Part shown: piece after piece, positions 49,978-61,227 of the stretch
How the letters are laid out: every line of letters begins with the position of its first letter
How positions within the stretch are numbered: the first letter of the stretch is position 1
Origin: Micropterus salmoides
Lineage: Eukaryota; Chordata; Actinopteri; Centrarchiformes; Centrarchidae
DNA length: 64,000 bases
Reading direction: 5' to 3'
NCBI RefSeq assembly: GCF_014851395.1
Contig: NW_024040817.1
Coordinates: 24,007,269 to 24,071,268 of the forward strand
The notes under the pieces: generated by a model
What the model was told of the DNA's origin: nothing
Seen by the model: only the letters and a program-made list of their open reading frames with translations
Databases searched by the model: none
Position numbers and translations under genes: made by a program

Positions 49978-50834
49978 AAGGATGTCTAATTTTGGGCCGT
50001 GGGGAAAAAACTGAAGAAGACAGATGTGTGAGGAAGAGGACGTGTATGCAGAATGACAGGAAAAAAGTATCAGTATGTGTGTGAGACAGAGTGACAGAGA
50101 GAAAGAGAGAGGGAAAGATGCACAGGATGACTGATTTCATTGGATTAGAACTGATTGAGGGCACAGCACTGTCAGAGTGTGGAAGTGTGGACATGCATGT
50201 GTAGTATTGTATGAGTGTGTGTCTGTGCGCACATGTAAGTGATTTTCTCATCACACTCTCCATTCCAGGTTATTAGTTTGGGCAGTAAATTAAGTCTAAA
50301 AGTGCAATTACTAGTGCAATCCCCAGAACAGGGCTGTGCCTGGAGCACTGAAGTGGCAAATTCTTTTTTACCTGTCTGAGAATCCATATTCTTTTTATTC
50401 CCACAATATGAATTTACCTGTCACCAATAAACATCAAGAGCAAAAAACATTGACAGTATTTGATACAGTGCATCGAGGCAGCAACATTCATAATGCACAA
50501 TATACCTGAAAATGACGTTTTTTCCCCCCGCTCTGTTCCGACACAATTATTTCCCCTTCATAACTGATTTGAGAGTGGTAGATTTTTGTAGCAGACAAAA
50601 TTCATGCAATGATAATATCTCTCTTTGTGCAGGCGAACCTTCCTCAGCATCTACATAGCCAAAAACAGGAAACCAAGGCAGCGGTGTATAAGAATTAAGC
50701 AGCCTTTTTTTGCACTGTGTGCTTTAAACTCATTCATCACAATCTATTCCATTTATTTAGCCTGCAGGCTGAATCCTAAACAAGAGAGAGAGTATGAAAA
50801 AGGGAGATGGAGGGGGAAAAAAGACAAAAAAAAC

Positions 50835-50838
<4 letters not shown>

Positions 50839-50868
<30 letters not shown>
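50839..50868. repeat. CA microsatellite (15 units)
   Basis: An uninterrupted (CA)n run after an A-rich stretch. Confidence 0.95.
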
Positions 50869-50873
<5 letters not shown>

Positions 50874-53005
50874 AGCTTGAGAGAAATAATGAGAAAGCCA
50901 TTTTTAAATATTTGAGAGGCGACCCCACATTACTCTCCATTAATTTCCTCCCCTGCACGCGTTTCCATACATCAATTATTTCACGAATTATTCTACGAGC
51001 TTCACGGCCTTCATGAGAAAACTTAACAGCACTTAGTGGTTTCTGTTTTAGAGCCGAGGTGCGTTCTTCCAGGGGGTCTGGCTTCTGTTCCCAACCCCCC
51101 CATTGGCAGCCCTTGGGGAGTTTGTCATGGCGGGTCCATAAGTCACTAGAATGAGTGTGACATGACCCGTCCCTGGGGCCTAGATGCTTTAAGCACTTCC
51201 ACTGCTGAAACGGCAAAGGATGCTCCTCGTCCATCAATGCATCCCTCTCTACGATACACACAATGACCAACAGTAGAAGGATATGGGCATGCTCACATGC
51301 ACACAATCCATGTGGACACATACACACACACACTGAGAGCAAGGAGCCCTCCCATCCATCACACCATCCGTCCCTCACATCATCTGCTTACATTCCTTTA
51401 TTCGTTCCCTTTTCTCTTTATAACCTCTCATTTCTAGTGACTGGGACAAAGGACAGCGGAGAAGGAGATAGTATGAAGGGCGTCTCCTGTGGTACGACCT
51501 TTGACCCTAATAAGATTGATGCTCTTGCTTCTTGGGTGTCTTCAAGTCTGTTCCTCAATTTGTCATCTTCTCATTTGCAGGAAAAGGGAATATACCCTTT
51601 CATACTGTAAAACCCATTTGTCTCAAAATGGTTCCATATATCGCTTATGCTGTAAAATAAAGAGATCATGAATTTCTTAGCACTTTGTAGTGAGAGGCTT
51701 CTGCTAAGGAAGTGTTTAAATTTTAAACAGATATATGGATATAGCTGCTGCAAAGGGTAGACGGTGATACAGCGTTCTAGAACAGATTGGTTTATTGTGT
51801 CTATTAAGTTTTGAAGATTCCTGCTGAAAGAGGACCAAAGTCCCTGTAGTAAGTAAGAAGTAATGCAGTATGCTGAGGTTAGAGAAAGGTCAAGAAAGAG
51901 AAAAATTAAAGACAAAGACAGAACATGTGTGAGATACAGAGAAAAACATGTGGAGATCACAGTTGGCAAGACAGACCTGTCTCAGTACAGTTGATCCAAC
52001 TTCGCTCTGTCTGCCATGTACGAAACAGCTGCAGAAGATGCATGATTGACAGTGTAACACACCAGGAAAGGTATTACACATAAATAATTCCTGAAATGTA
52101 CTGTGGAAGTGCAGTATGAAATGCATGTTCCATGTGCATCAATCTGTATTCTATCTTTGTTTAAACAGACAAAACAATGGGTCTTGGGGTGGAAGGAATT
52201 GTAAGGGATAATGATTAAGCATTTTGAAAAGTAAGAAAGAGAAAGGGAGATGGAGATAAAGATCCAGATAGACAAATGCTAAGGAATACAGTTGCAGGGA
52301 TGTTGGTGATGGAAAAAACAGCACTGTCATCAGTAGGAAGGAGATACATTCTGCAGCACCTGGCTCTAAATTAGTTTCCAGCAAAACAAAGCAGGACACT
52401 GAAAGACCAGATGACCATACAGTGACTCAAATTTTGATCCAACCTAGTTAACTACAGACTGAATGTTTGTCTTTACCTTTGTATTCATTTTAGTACATCT
52501 CACATTCCTCTTTCTCATCTTCCTTTCTGATTTCCTCCCTCTTTTCATTCCCTTCCCTGTGCCTCTTCCCTTCCTCTCTCCCTTCCTGCTATGCATTTGG
52601 AAGTGACATTGCGAGATCGATCCCAACACGTAGATGCATTAGCTCAATAAGCAGTTTCTGCTTTGTCAAGCAGCAATTCAATCAATGCCTTCTGTTCCCT
52701 ACACATGGGCTGGACAAAAGCTGGCAACTCCCATCACTTCTGGTTAGAGAGGCTGAGGAATGCAAAAATTAACTCTCCTTTCATCCAAGAAATAGACAGC
52801 ATCCCACGTGAGTGCATGAGTGTGTGTAGGTGTATTTTGTGAATTGTAGAGTACATAAAAACAAACAACTTGGTGTGTCAGTGAAAGGTTCCCTGTGGAG
52901 TTTTCTTGTAAACAAACAAAAGCTATGTGTCATTCAGTGTTGACCAATACACATGTGATGAATGAATTTCAATTGATTCTTTCCTCAATTTTAATCTGTA
53001 CTGAC

Positions 53006-54053
53006 TAGGGCTGAAACGATTCATCAATTAAATCGATTAATAAAATACATCGACAAATTCTTTGCATCGATGCTTCTTTTAATCCATATAACTATATAGC
53101 ATACTGTTTCGCACGGACATTTATTACTGTCGCACATCGCGCCTACGCTGTGATTATGATGCCGCTGTTTGCAAAGTGGAGGAAGAAGAGAAAATAGTGA
53201 AGGACAAAGAAGAAAGTGTCCAAAGTATGGGATTATTTCAAGCTAAAGAAAACAACAACTCTGTAATGTTACAGTCCTTCCACCGAAACAGCATGACACC
53301 ATCTGATCAGAAGGCACCCAGTGTTCTGACAGCGGACCACAGACAAGGTAACAGTAACTTTAGCATTTAACTGAAATCATGATTGATTGTTGAGTTGCTA
53401 GCTAAAGTAAGCCGCAGTCCCCAGCTGAAAATGTACACACGTGCGTTTGTTGTTCTCCTTTTCGGGCCATGAGTTGTACCAATTTTAGTACATGTGCTAC
53501 CTCACAGTCATGAGTTAACTGGCTGTCCCCTCCAGCTCTCTCTGTAGCTCAGACAATCCCTGCTACCTGCGTGTGCTAATCCATCCTTTCACCCATATTC
53601 TTTGTCTTTATAATTGTTATCTTTGTAATAACAAACAACTGTTTTGTGTGCAGGATCGCTCATTTCCCGTTTCACATTTCGCGTGTGTTTTCATGACAAA
53701 ACGTGGTTTGGAGACCAGCGTCGGGGGACACAGCCGCTATCAGCTCGTGTAGTGTGTGACCCCCTGTCACCGATCAGTCATGTAGTAAGAACGCCACAAC
53801 GACTTCAAAACTCCCGCCACATGACGGCAAGTTGTGTGAGCGGCACAGCCATCGCCGACGCAGAAAGTGGTTTAGTCTGCACGAGCCTTTAGTATAACTT
53901 GTATAGCACTCAGGTGATGTTTGTGTTTGTAAAGCAGCGGTCTGGTTGTTGGTCTGAACGTGCACACGGGGAGGGGGGGGAGTGTGCCGCTATAGAAGCT
54001 ATAAGAATCTATAGAAGCTTCAAATACTAAAGTCATCGTTAGCTGCAGCCCTA
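53006..54053. mobile_element. hAT-like element, 1.05 kb, perfect 8-bp TSD
   Basis: It begins TAGGGCTGAAACGATTC and ends GTTAGCTGCAGCCCTA. The octamer GTACTGAC is repeated exactly on both sides (52998-53005 and 54054-54061). Near the left end are repeated ATCGAT motifs. A plus-strand frame at about 53176-53370 (64 codons, Glu/Lys-rich start) may be a transposase N-terminal remnant but has no diagnostic motif. The remaining interior is non-coding, so it is a defective or internally deleted element. Confidence 0.87.
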
Positions 54054-54405
54054 GTACTGACTAAATAAATATTCACAATGTGAATGCTTTAAAAAAAAAG
54101 GTCCAGTGTGTAATATTTCAGATATTGACAGAAATGCAATATAACTATAACTATATTTTCAGTGGTGTATAAAGACCTTACATAAACAACCGTTTTTATT
54201 ACCTTAGAATGAGCCATTTCTATCTACATAACTGCGGGTCCCCCCTTCCATGGACATCACCATGTTGCGCGTTCATGTTTCTATAGTAGCTGAAAACGGA
54301 CATACAGCTACAGAGCGTGTTTTATCATTACTCTCTTTTAGTTCTACTTCTGGTAGAATTCAGACAGTGTAGACGCTCATCACTATGTTGAATACGTATG
54401 TTTGA

Positions 54406-54420
54406 AGAAGAAGAAGAAGT
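54406..54420. repeat. GAA trinucleotide run
   Basis: Five GAA units near the presumed junction between the inverted-repeat element and its internal insertion. Confidence 0.85.
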
Positions 54421-54515
54421 GCAGGGGTCGCAAATAAGTTGCATCAGAGCAATTTTTTTATCATTTGATGGTGGGAGAGAATCTAAGGCAACATATTAGA
54501 AGTTATTACTACGAT

Positions 54516-54598
54516 GTTCAGTTAGCTCAGCTAGTAAAGCACAGGACTCTCACCTCAAAGGTTGCGTGTATGATCCCACCTAATACCATTTTTTTTTT
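54516..54598 (+). repeat. tRNA-like (Pol III type) sequence, degenerate
   Basis: An A-box-like TTAGCTCAGCTAG (54522-54534) is followed by a CTCTCAC anticodon-loop-like segment, then a B-box-like GTTGCGTGTATGATCCC (54561-54577), and a run of ten T (54589-54598) that could stop Pol III. The acceptor arms do not pair convincingly and the T arm is too long. I call it a tRNA-derived repeat rather than a working tRNA gene. Confidence 0.45.
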
Positions 54599-55439
54599 CT
54601 CTTGAACACAACAACTACTTCTCAGGCTCACATGTTCTGGTGTTTGATCCACATCCATCAACCTACGGACGCCTTTTCATTTCCCCAGTATCTCCCGGCA
54701 GAGGACATTTAGGGGAATCACGTTTTCTGACGGCTCTTTCAGAGGTGTGTCACGCAGACTACAACCTCTTTTACTGTCATTCAGAATTTTTTAAAGTAAA
54801 AGCTCTTAATTCAACAAAATACGGCATTACAGAAAACAAGCTTTTTGTGCTTTTATTTTCAAGGCAAAACCACTAAAGAGGAAATGATTATGTGAGTGAG
54901 TAACTGTTGCTGTCATGATTAAGAACTATTTCAGCACCGCTATCAAATTATTATTTTTTATTTTTTTTTGCCACTATCAAAGCACCATAATCTGGCTGCG
55001 GGCCAGATATTATTGTTGGCAGGCAGTTTTGGCGATGGTCCATAATCACAGAGAGAATGAATGTGTTTCCCTTGTCACTGTTTGTATAAACTTTATCTAA
55101 CGTGTGGTTTATAATAGACTGTGGTGCAGAAACAGTGACAATGTTACATACTCTTGGCTTACATTTTCCATGTTATCTGTCAGTGGCCAAGTTGCAATAA
55201 TATATTTTACTAAATAATTAAGTAAATATAATTTCTTTCTACCTAAAGAAATCATTTCTTGACTGGCTACGCTCTGAAGTCTCAGAAGACGACACCTTTT
55301 GTGCTGTGTCAGCCACCGTAGCTGTCCTACTGTCTTTAAAAGAGTAGCGGGCAGTGGTAGACTGGACAGTTGGTTGCAGTTCGCAACCTCACTGCTGGAT
55401 GCCACTAACTCTTACACACTGAACCTTTAATTGATCATC

Positions 55440-58065
55440 CTTAATCTATATCTAAACTTAAACTAACCTTTTATGCGGATGTGTCGGCATCTGTAGCTAC
55501 CTGTCCGAGGCTCTATCTTAAAACCTGACTTTTATCCCGTTTTTTATCTACACACTTATGTTACTTTTTTAGATCCTTTTTGTTTAACTTAAGTTTTTAT
55601 GTGGGTTAAGTATTTTAGTCATCCAACATGGATTTTAAGCTAGACGACTGTACAAACTGCATCAACGCTACTGATCACAACGCTCCGGCGGCTATGCTAG
55701 CCGAGACAACTCTGCCACATGAGGACTGCATACTCTTAAGAAAGCAAACAAAATGACTGCTGACCTTAAGGAAGACATCCGACAGCTTTCAAAGAAACTC
55801 AAAGAGAAAGACTGGTTGGTTTTAAATATTTTTTGGCAAAGAATGTCTCTTTTTAAGAGAGACGTACTTCACCAAAACAAACAGGGTTCAGAAATGTTAG
55901 CTGCTCACATACAACATGCGGTGCGGTGCAAAAATCATAGGAATCTCTTAATGGCACTCTTGAATGTGAGATCACTTTCAAGTAAGACTTGAATCTTATA
56001 TGATTTTCTTATTTGAAGTCTTTATATTGTCTAGATTATATGTTTTTAACTGAATCCTGGTTGCAAACTAATGACTATAGCCAGCTATCTGAACTGTGTC
56101 CGTCTCAATATGATTGTTTCAGCAAATCCAGGGTCAGTGGTCGTGGTGGTTGGCTAGTGAGTGTGCACAGGAACAAAATTAAATGTCATCAAGTACACTG
56201 ATGAATTTGCCTCCTTTGAAGCTATCAATCTTAAATCAATCAATCCCCAAAACCGCCTGGAGGATTTTTATCAGAACTTCCTGAATTTTTATCTTCTCTG
56301 GTTTTAAATTATGATAGAATTATTCTTTGTGGTGATTTATTTTAATATTCATGTTGATAACCCCAACCAATGTTCATGCAACTGACTTTTTAAATATGGC
56401 TGCTTCCTTTAACTTTAAACAACATGTCCGTGGTCAGACACTGGACTTGGTTTTTACCCTGGGTGTCAGCATTTCATCTGTGGAATTAGTGGATGTATAG
56501 TTTTTAACTGTGAATCACCAGTTACTCATTAACTACATACACCCATTAAAAGTTTTGCACATTGTTTCAGAGCCAAAGCCAACGCCTTTCCAACACCAAC
56601 AGTCTGGCTCATCACTTCAGTCATATTTGCTTGTCATCACTAAATATTACTGCTCCTCTAAAGGTTAGGCCTACGTCTACAGCTAGTAAGCAGCCCTGGA
56701 TAAATAACAACATTTGCAGCCTAAACAGGAAATGCAAGAAAGCAGGGCACAGATGGAAACAATCTAGTCTCCAAGTCCATTACCTCAGTCTGAAGGATTT
56801 ATTAATTAACTACAATAACATGGTTAAGGATGCGAGAACACATTTTTCTGAACTCATTACTACACATAAACACAATCCCAGGTTTCTGTTTAAGACTGTG
56901 GATCAGCTGGTAAACCCAACCCCTCCTCGTGGCTCAGCTGGAAGTAATGATGATTGTGAATTATTTTTATCTGGTGATATCAATCAGGGCCTCTATTACC
57001 CCCTCTGCCTCTTACTCAGAGGTCCCTCACCAGCAACAAGATAGTTTTAACCAGTTTTATCCCATCGACTTGTCTGAGCTTTTAAAAACAGTATCACAAA
57101 TGAGAGTGTCCTCCAGCCCACTTGATGTAATACCTACAAGTTTTTACTGAAAGTAATGGATTCTGTTGGGCCCCATTTGATTTCTGTTTTTAACAGCTCT
57201 CTACTAGTTGCGTCGCTGACTATTTTAAAACGGCTTGTGTGAACCCACTTTTTAAAAAACCTGGTTTAGATCTCTCCCTCCTTCAAAGTTTTAGACCAAT
57301 TTCCAAACTACCTTTTATAGCAAAGATTTTAGAAAAAAAAATAGTGTCCAAACAACTGCTCACTGTACTGGAAAATAACAAAATATTTGAAATATTTCAT
57401 CACACCTGGATTACTGCAAAAGCCTTTTTGCTTGCTTAACCCAAAAATCTACTGATTGACTCCAGACTGTCCAGAACTCAGCTGCCAGGCTTTTAACCAG
57501 AACAAAGAAATATGACCACATTACTCCTATTTTAGCTTCATTACACTGGCTCCCAGTATGTTTTAGAATTGACTTTAAAATTCTATTGATCACTTTTAAA
57601 GCTCTTCATGGCCTCTCGCCTTGTTATATTTCTGACCTTTTAGTCCCATACACACCAGCACGTACCTTGAGATCCTCGGGCAGAGGTCTGTTGTCTGTTC
57701 CAGAGTCTCGACTGAAAACTAAAGGGGACAGAGCGTTTGCTGTCAGGGCCCCGAGGCTCTGGAACAGCCTGCCCGAGGAAATCAGTTCGGCTGAGTCAGT
57801 GAACTCCTTTAAGTCCCTTCTTAAAACATACTTTTATAGGAGAGCCTTTCCTGATTTTATTTGACTTTATTTTATTCTATTTTATTCTAAATATATTATA
57901 TATTTATTTTAAAAGTGTATTTTAGTCTCTTAAGTGTTTTCTTACTTTTATCAAGTATTTGTTTTTATGTGTTTTATTGTTTTTACACTTGTTAAAGTAC
58001 TTCGTATGTAGTTTATGAAAAGTACTCTTCAAATAAAGATGACTCTTATGATTATTATTATTTTA
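55440..58065 (+). mobile_element. L2-like (Maui-type) LINE, defective, with LINE-type 3' tail
   Basis: Coding remnants run in order on the plus strand. The endonuclease start is LLNVRSLSSKT near 55955-55990, then LDYMFLTESWLQTND and YDCFSKSRVSGRGG (56020-56150) in another frame. A linker region follows (56562-57044: KQPWINNN, NRKCKKAGHRWKQ, FLFKTVDQLVNP). A reverse-transcriptase start reads FRPISKLPFIAKILEKK (57290-57345). After a junction near 57400 comes the C-terminal region: DYCK-LFAC, SAARLLTR, LHWLPVCFRIDFK, FKALHGLSPCYISDLL, LRSSGRGLLSVPESR and APRLWNSLPEEI (57410-57864). The tail has AAAAGTACTCTTCAAATAAA and ends in ATT repeats near 58065. The catalytic palm of the reverse transcriptase (DD motif) is absent, and there are several frameshifts and stops. 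It is a dead copy. The 5' boundary is uncertain. Confidence 0.82.
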
Positions 58066-59774
58066 TATAGCATTAATCAAATCATTTTACTGGTTAAAAG
58101 TAAGCTAAATAAAACAGTGAAACGCGACTACTGACTTAGAACTCAATCATAAGGTAGATGATCTTTGTTATGGGCTACACTAATGTTTACATAACTTGCT
58201 GTTTCCTATCTGGATTTTAAAAATTAAAATTAGTTTCAAGTCTATGACTGTAGCAGTGGAACATTGCTTCTGATGTTTATATTTGTTTTTGTGTGTTTAT
58301 GCCACAGTGTGTGCAGGAAAGAGAAAAAGTACATATGTGTGCATCAGGAATTGACAGAGCTCCGATACTTGCAGTGCTAATTTCCTTTAATGCTTATTAT
58401 CTGAAATCAGATTTTAATGCCGTGGAAACGTACACTTAGCCTAGCCACCTTAGATTTGAAGAGGGAGGGGAGAACCCTTATCAAAGTTGCAGAGGGGTAA
58501 TCACATTTGAGTGTCTTTGTGTGTAAAGGTGTGTGTGTACCTGTGTGTGCGGGTAACAGTTAAGGTTACCTGATTTGTAGCTTAGCGTCGAATAAAGCTT
58601 CTCTAACTTGACAACAAGCAAAATTCTGGAGTGACAATGAGGGTTTGAACCTCTGTACACACAAAATCAAACATACACACATAAAAATGCACACAAAAAC
58701 ATACTGGAATGAACTCTACATATCCTCATTTCCCACGCACACAACAGCAGGTGCAGTAAATGGGCCAGTTGCTGTGTGGGAGGCACTGAGGTGTGAAAGG
58801 GAGCTCATACAGAATTGATGGCTGCCGACAATGTCTGCAAAATGAAATAATGTGCCCTTCAGTAGCCATTCACTATATATGAGACTAAACTAAGAGGGGG
58901 GGGGATCAAGGAAAGCTAGTAGACAAATGAGAGACAGGAAAGAGAGATCAACACATGTGCACAGCCTTGACTCTGTCCCGCTTGAAGCTTCTAAATCCCT
59001 CTGGCTCTTCAGGCTTATCTCCTCACTGACATTACTCTACATCTACAATAAAATAACAAATCAATACAAACAAAAAGGTCTACCAAACATTATTTTAGAG
59101 ACTTTGAGGATAATAATTTTAATGGCTATTTTTACATATTTTGGGGTCAAAATGACTAATAGGTACAAAAACTTCTGGATTCTGTGCAGTAGATGGTTTC
59201 TGCTGCGAACCAGCTGCAGTGGCTTGTGAGAGGTGAGTTGTTACAGGAAACAATCCTTTAATGTAAACAGTGAAGCAATGTCACAAGTTACTAAATATTA
59301 TACAACAAGGTAATTAAAATGTGCTAAATTAATGTTGTAGTGTAAAATTCCTTACATTACAACAATTTATCTCAATCAGTTCCATGCAGTGAGGTTTACA
59401 TATTTGATTTTGGGGAGGAAAAGAGCATTGGTATTAAGCAGTGCTTGGTATCAACTTGAAAATTAAATTCAGTTCAGTGCATCCCTAGTTCATTTTCAAG
59501 AATGAGCCTGTTTTTTTTTTCTGGAAGTGAACACTTTCGCCTGAGAGTGATCCTAAAGGAAAGGTCAGTTTCGCCAAAAACTAGGGCTGTAACAAATGTA
59601 CATTTCTTTCAATTCAAAGCTTCTCGAGGTTTTTGAATGAAGCTTCAAATGTCTTTCGTCATCACCCTAAAAAAATTTAGTAAAGTGATTTATCGGATTA
59701 AAGGAGTTAGTCTTTTTTCATTAAGGAGGCAGAATGAGAAGGATTTGTTGGATGCTGTTTGTGAACATACAAGT

Positions 59775-59882
<108 letters not shown>

Positions 59883-60027
59883 GATTAGCGAGAACAAAGC
59901 AGTGAAAGACTTATAAAAAGTTATTTTTCATTGTTTCACAGTGGTTACATTCTAAAGCACAAATAAACACATTCCACACAATCCTGCAGGAAGTAGCCAC
60001 ATTGCCGCTTCATCCTGTCTGTTGTGC

Positions 60028-60029
<2 letters not shown>

Positions 60030-60121
<92 letters not shown>
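60030..60121. repeat. TG microsatellite (about 46 units)
   Basis: An uninterrupted 91-92 bp (TG)n run, the longest dinucleotide repeat in the window. Confidence 0.97.
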
Positions 60122-60123
<2 letters not shown>

Positions 60124-61205
60124 TAGCTCATCCCCATCCTCGGGTCAAACAGACACACACAGCCGACAGAGAGCAGAAGAGAGAGACAGCAGAATGAATA
60201 GACATGGGGGGGAAAGCTGTGCAGAATTCCAAGGTTGATATAGAATTTGAATTTCAACGTTATGAACAAAGCTTTGAAGTTTCAAAGTATTCGGTCCAGC
60301 CCTATCTAAAACATTAGCATCCATCCTGTGGGGAAAATGATGCCGATACCAGATTTCATGGCAATCCGCCCAGAAGCTGTCAACCATCCTGTTCTACACC
60401 AAAGCGTGATGTACAGTGGGAGCTACATCGTCATCCTTAGGTCCTGCTGTTGGGGCAAAAGCTAGTCTCCTACCCTGCTATCTTGTTTTCCTGCAACATA
60501 CATTCCTGTCTTGATTTGCCCTCCCCTTAGCAAATCCTCTTTCCCCCGCTCTGCAGGTTGCCTTGGAAACTGTAAAGGCCCACCAGAGAGGACTTTGTAG
60601 AGGGAGAAGTGTTCATGCGTAAACGTGCAGGTTTGTGGGGAATATGAGAAAACAAATGCACCTCTTTTCTTAGATGCAGTCAACCTGGAAATCCCCCAAA
60701 ATATGCAATAATCTTGATCATACTCATAACTATCCAAGTCATGTTCCAACCTGTGTCGGCATTTCATACATCACACGACAAGGACATGGAGCGAAAGCCT
60801 TCATCACATCCATATAAAGAGAAAGAATCCTCTGACAATCATATAGACGCATCCCTCACCTTGTCAGGTCAACAGGTCAAATGCCAATTCAGACTGACAT
60901 TCCATTAACCATGTCTCCTTCAATTCACTTTAGTTTTCCATCAATTTAGTTATCTGACTTGTGCAGACAACACACAAGCGATGGCTTGATGAAGCAAGGG
61001 AGCGTTACAAAGATTAATCAGTACCTTTATTTAACCTTCTCTCTTTCTTTTTCTCTCTCCCTCTCCCCATTCATGCCATTTATTTTATTGGCATGAATGT
61101 AAAACAACAATATTGCCAAAGCTACAAATAAATTACAAAAGAACAATTAATTTCATACAGTTCATTAAATAAAGTAAGTAAAACAGTATAAGTGTGTTTT
61201 TTCAC

Positions 61206-61227
61206 ACATACACACACACACACACGG
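61206..61227. repeat. CA microsatellite
   Basis: A short ACATACACACAC tract. Confidence 0.85.

Larger units (their letters stand above)
54093..55426. mobile_element. terminal-inverted-repeat element (GGTYCAGTGTGTAA ends) with internal insertion
   Basis: The left end has AAAGGTCCAGTGTGTAA (54097-54113) and the right end has TTACACACTGAACCTTT (55412-55428), inverted with one mismatch. TTAA occurs at 54089-54092 and 55427-55430, a possible TTAA target duplication, though an A-run blurs the left boundary. Inside the left arm is GCGGGTCCCCCC, followed by CATGTTGCGCGTTCATGTTT and GTAGCTGAAAACGGACA. The right arm has GCAACCTCACTGCTGGATG. Miniature elements with these blocks are familiar from teleost genomes (from memory). 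They are usually only a few hundred bases, so roughly 54440-55120 is probably inserted DNA. It includes a tRNA-like stretch and a CCACTATCAAAGCACC segment. Confidence 0.65.

Noticed and set aside
50776..51378. 200-codon minus-strand open frame, the longest in the window
   Set aside because: It ends in Val/Cys repeats from the CA microsatellite. It has no domain, biased low-complexity content and no splice or promoter support.
59459..59492. Sequence CAGTGCATCCCTA as a possible hAT right end
   Set aside because: No matching left end or 8-bp duplication found within reach.
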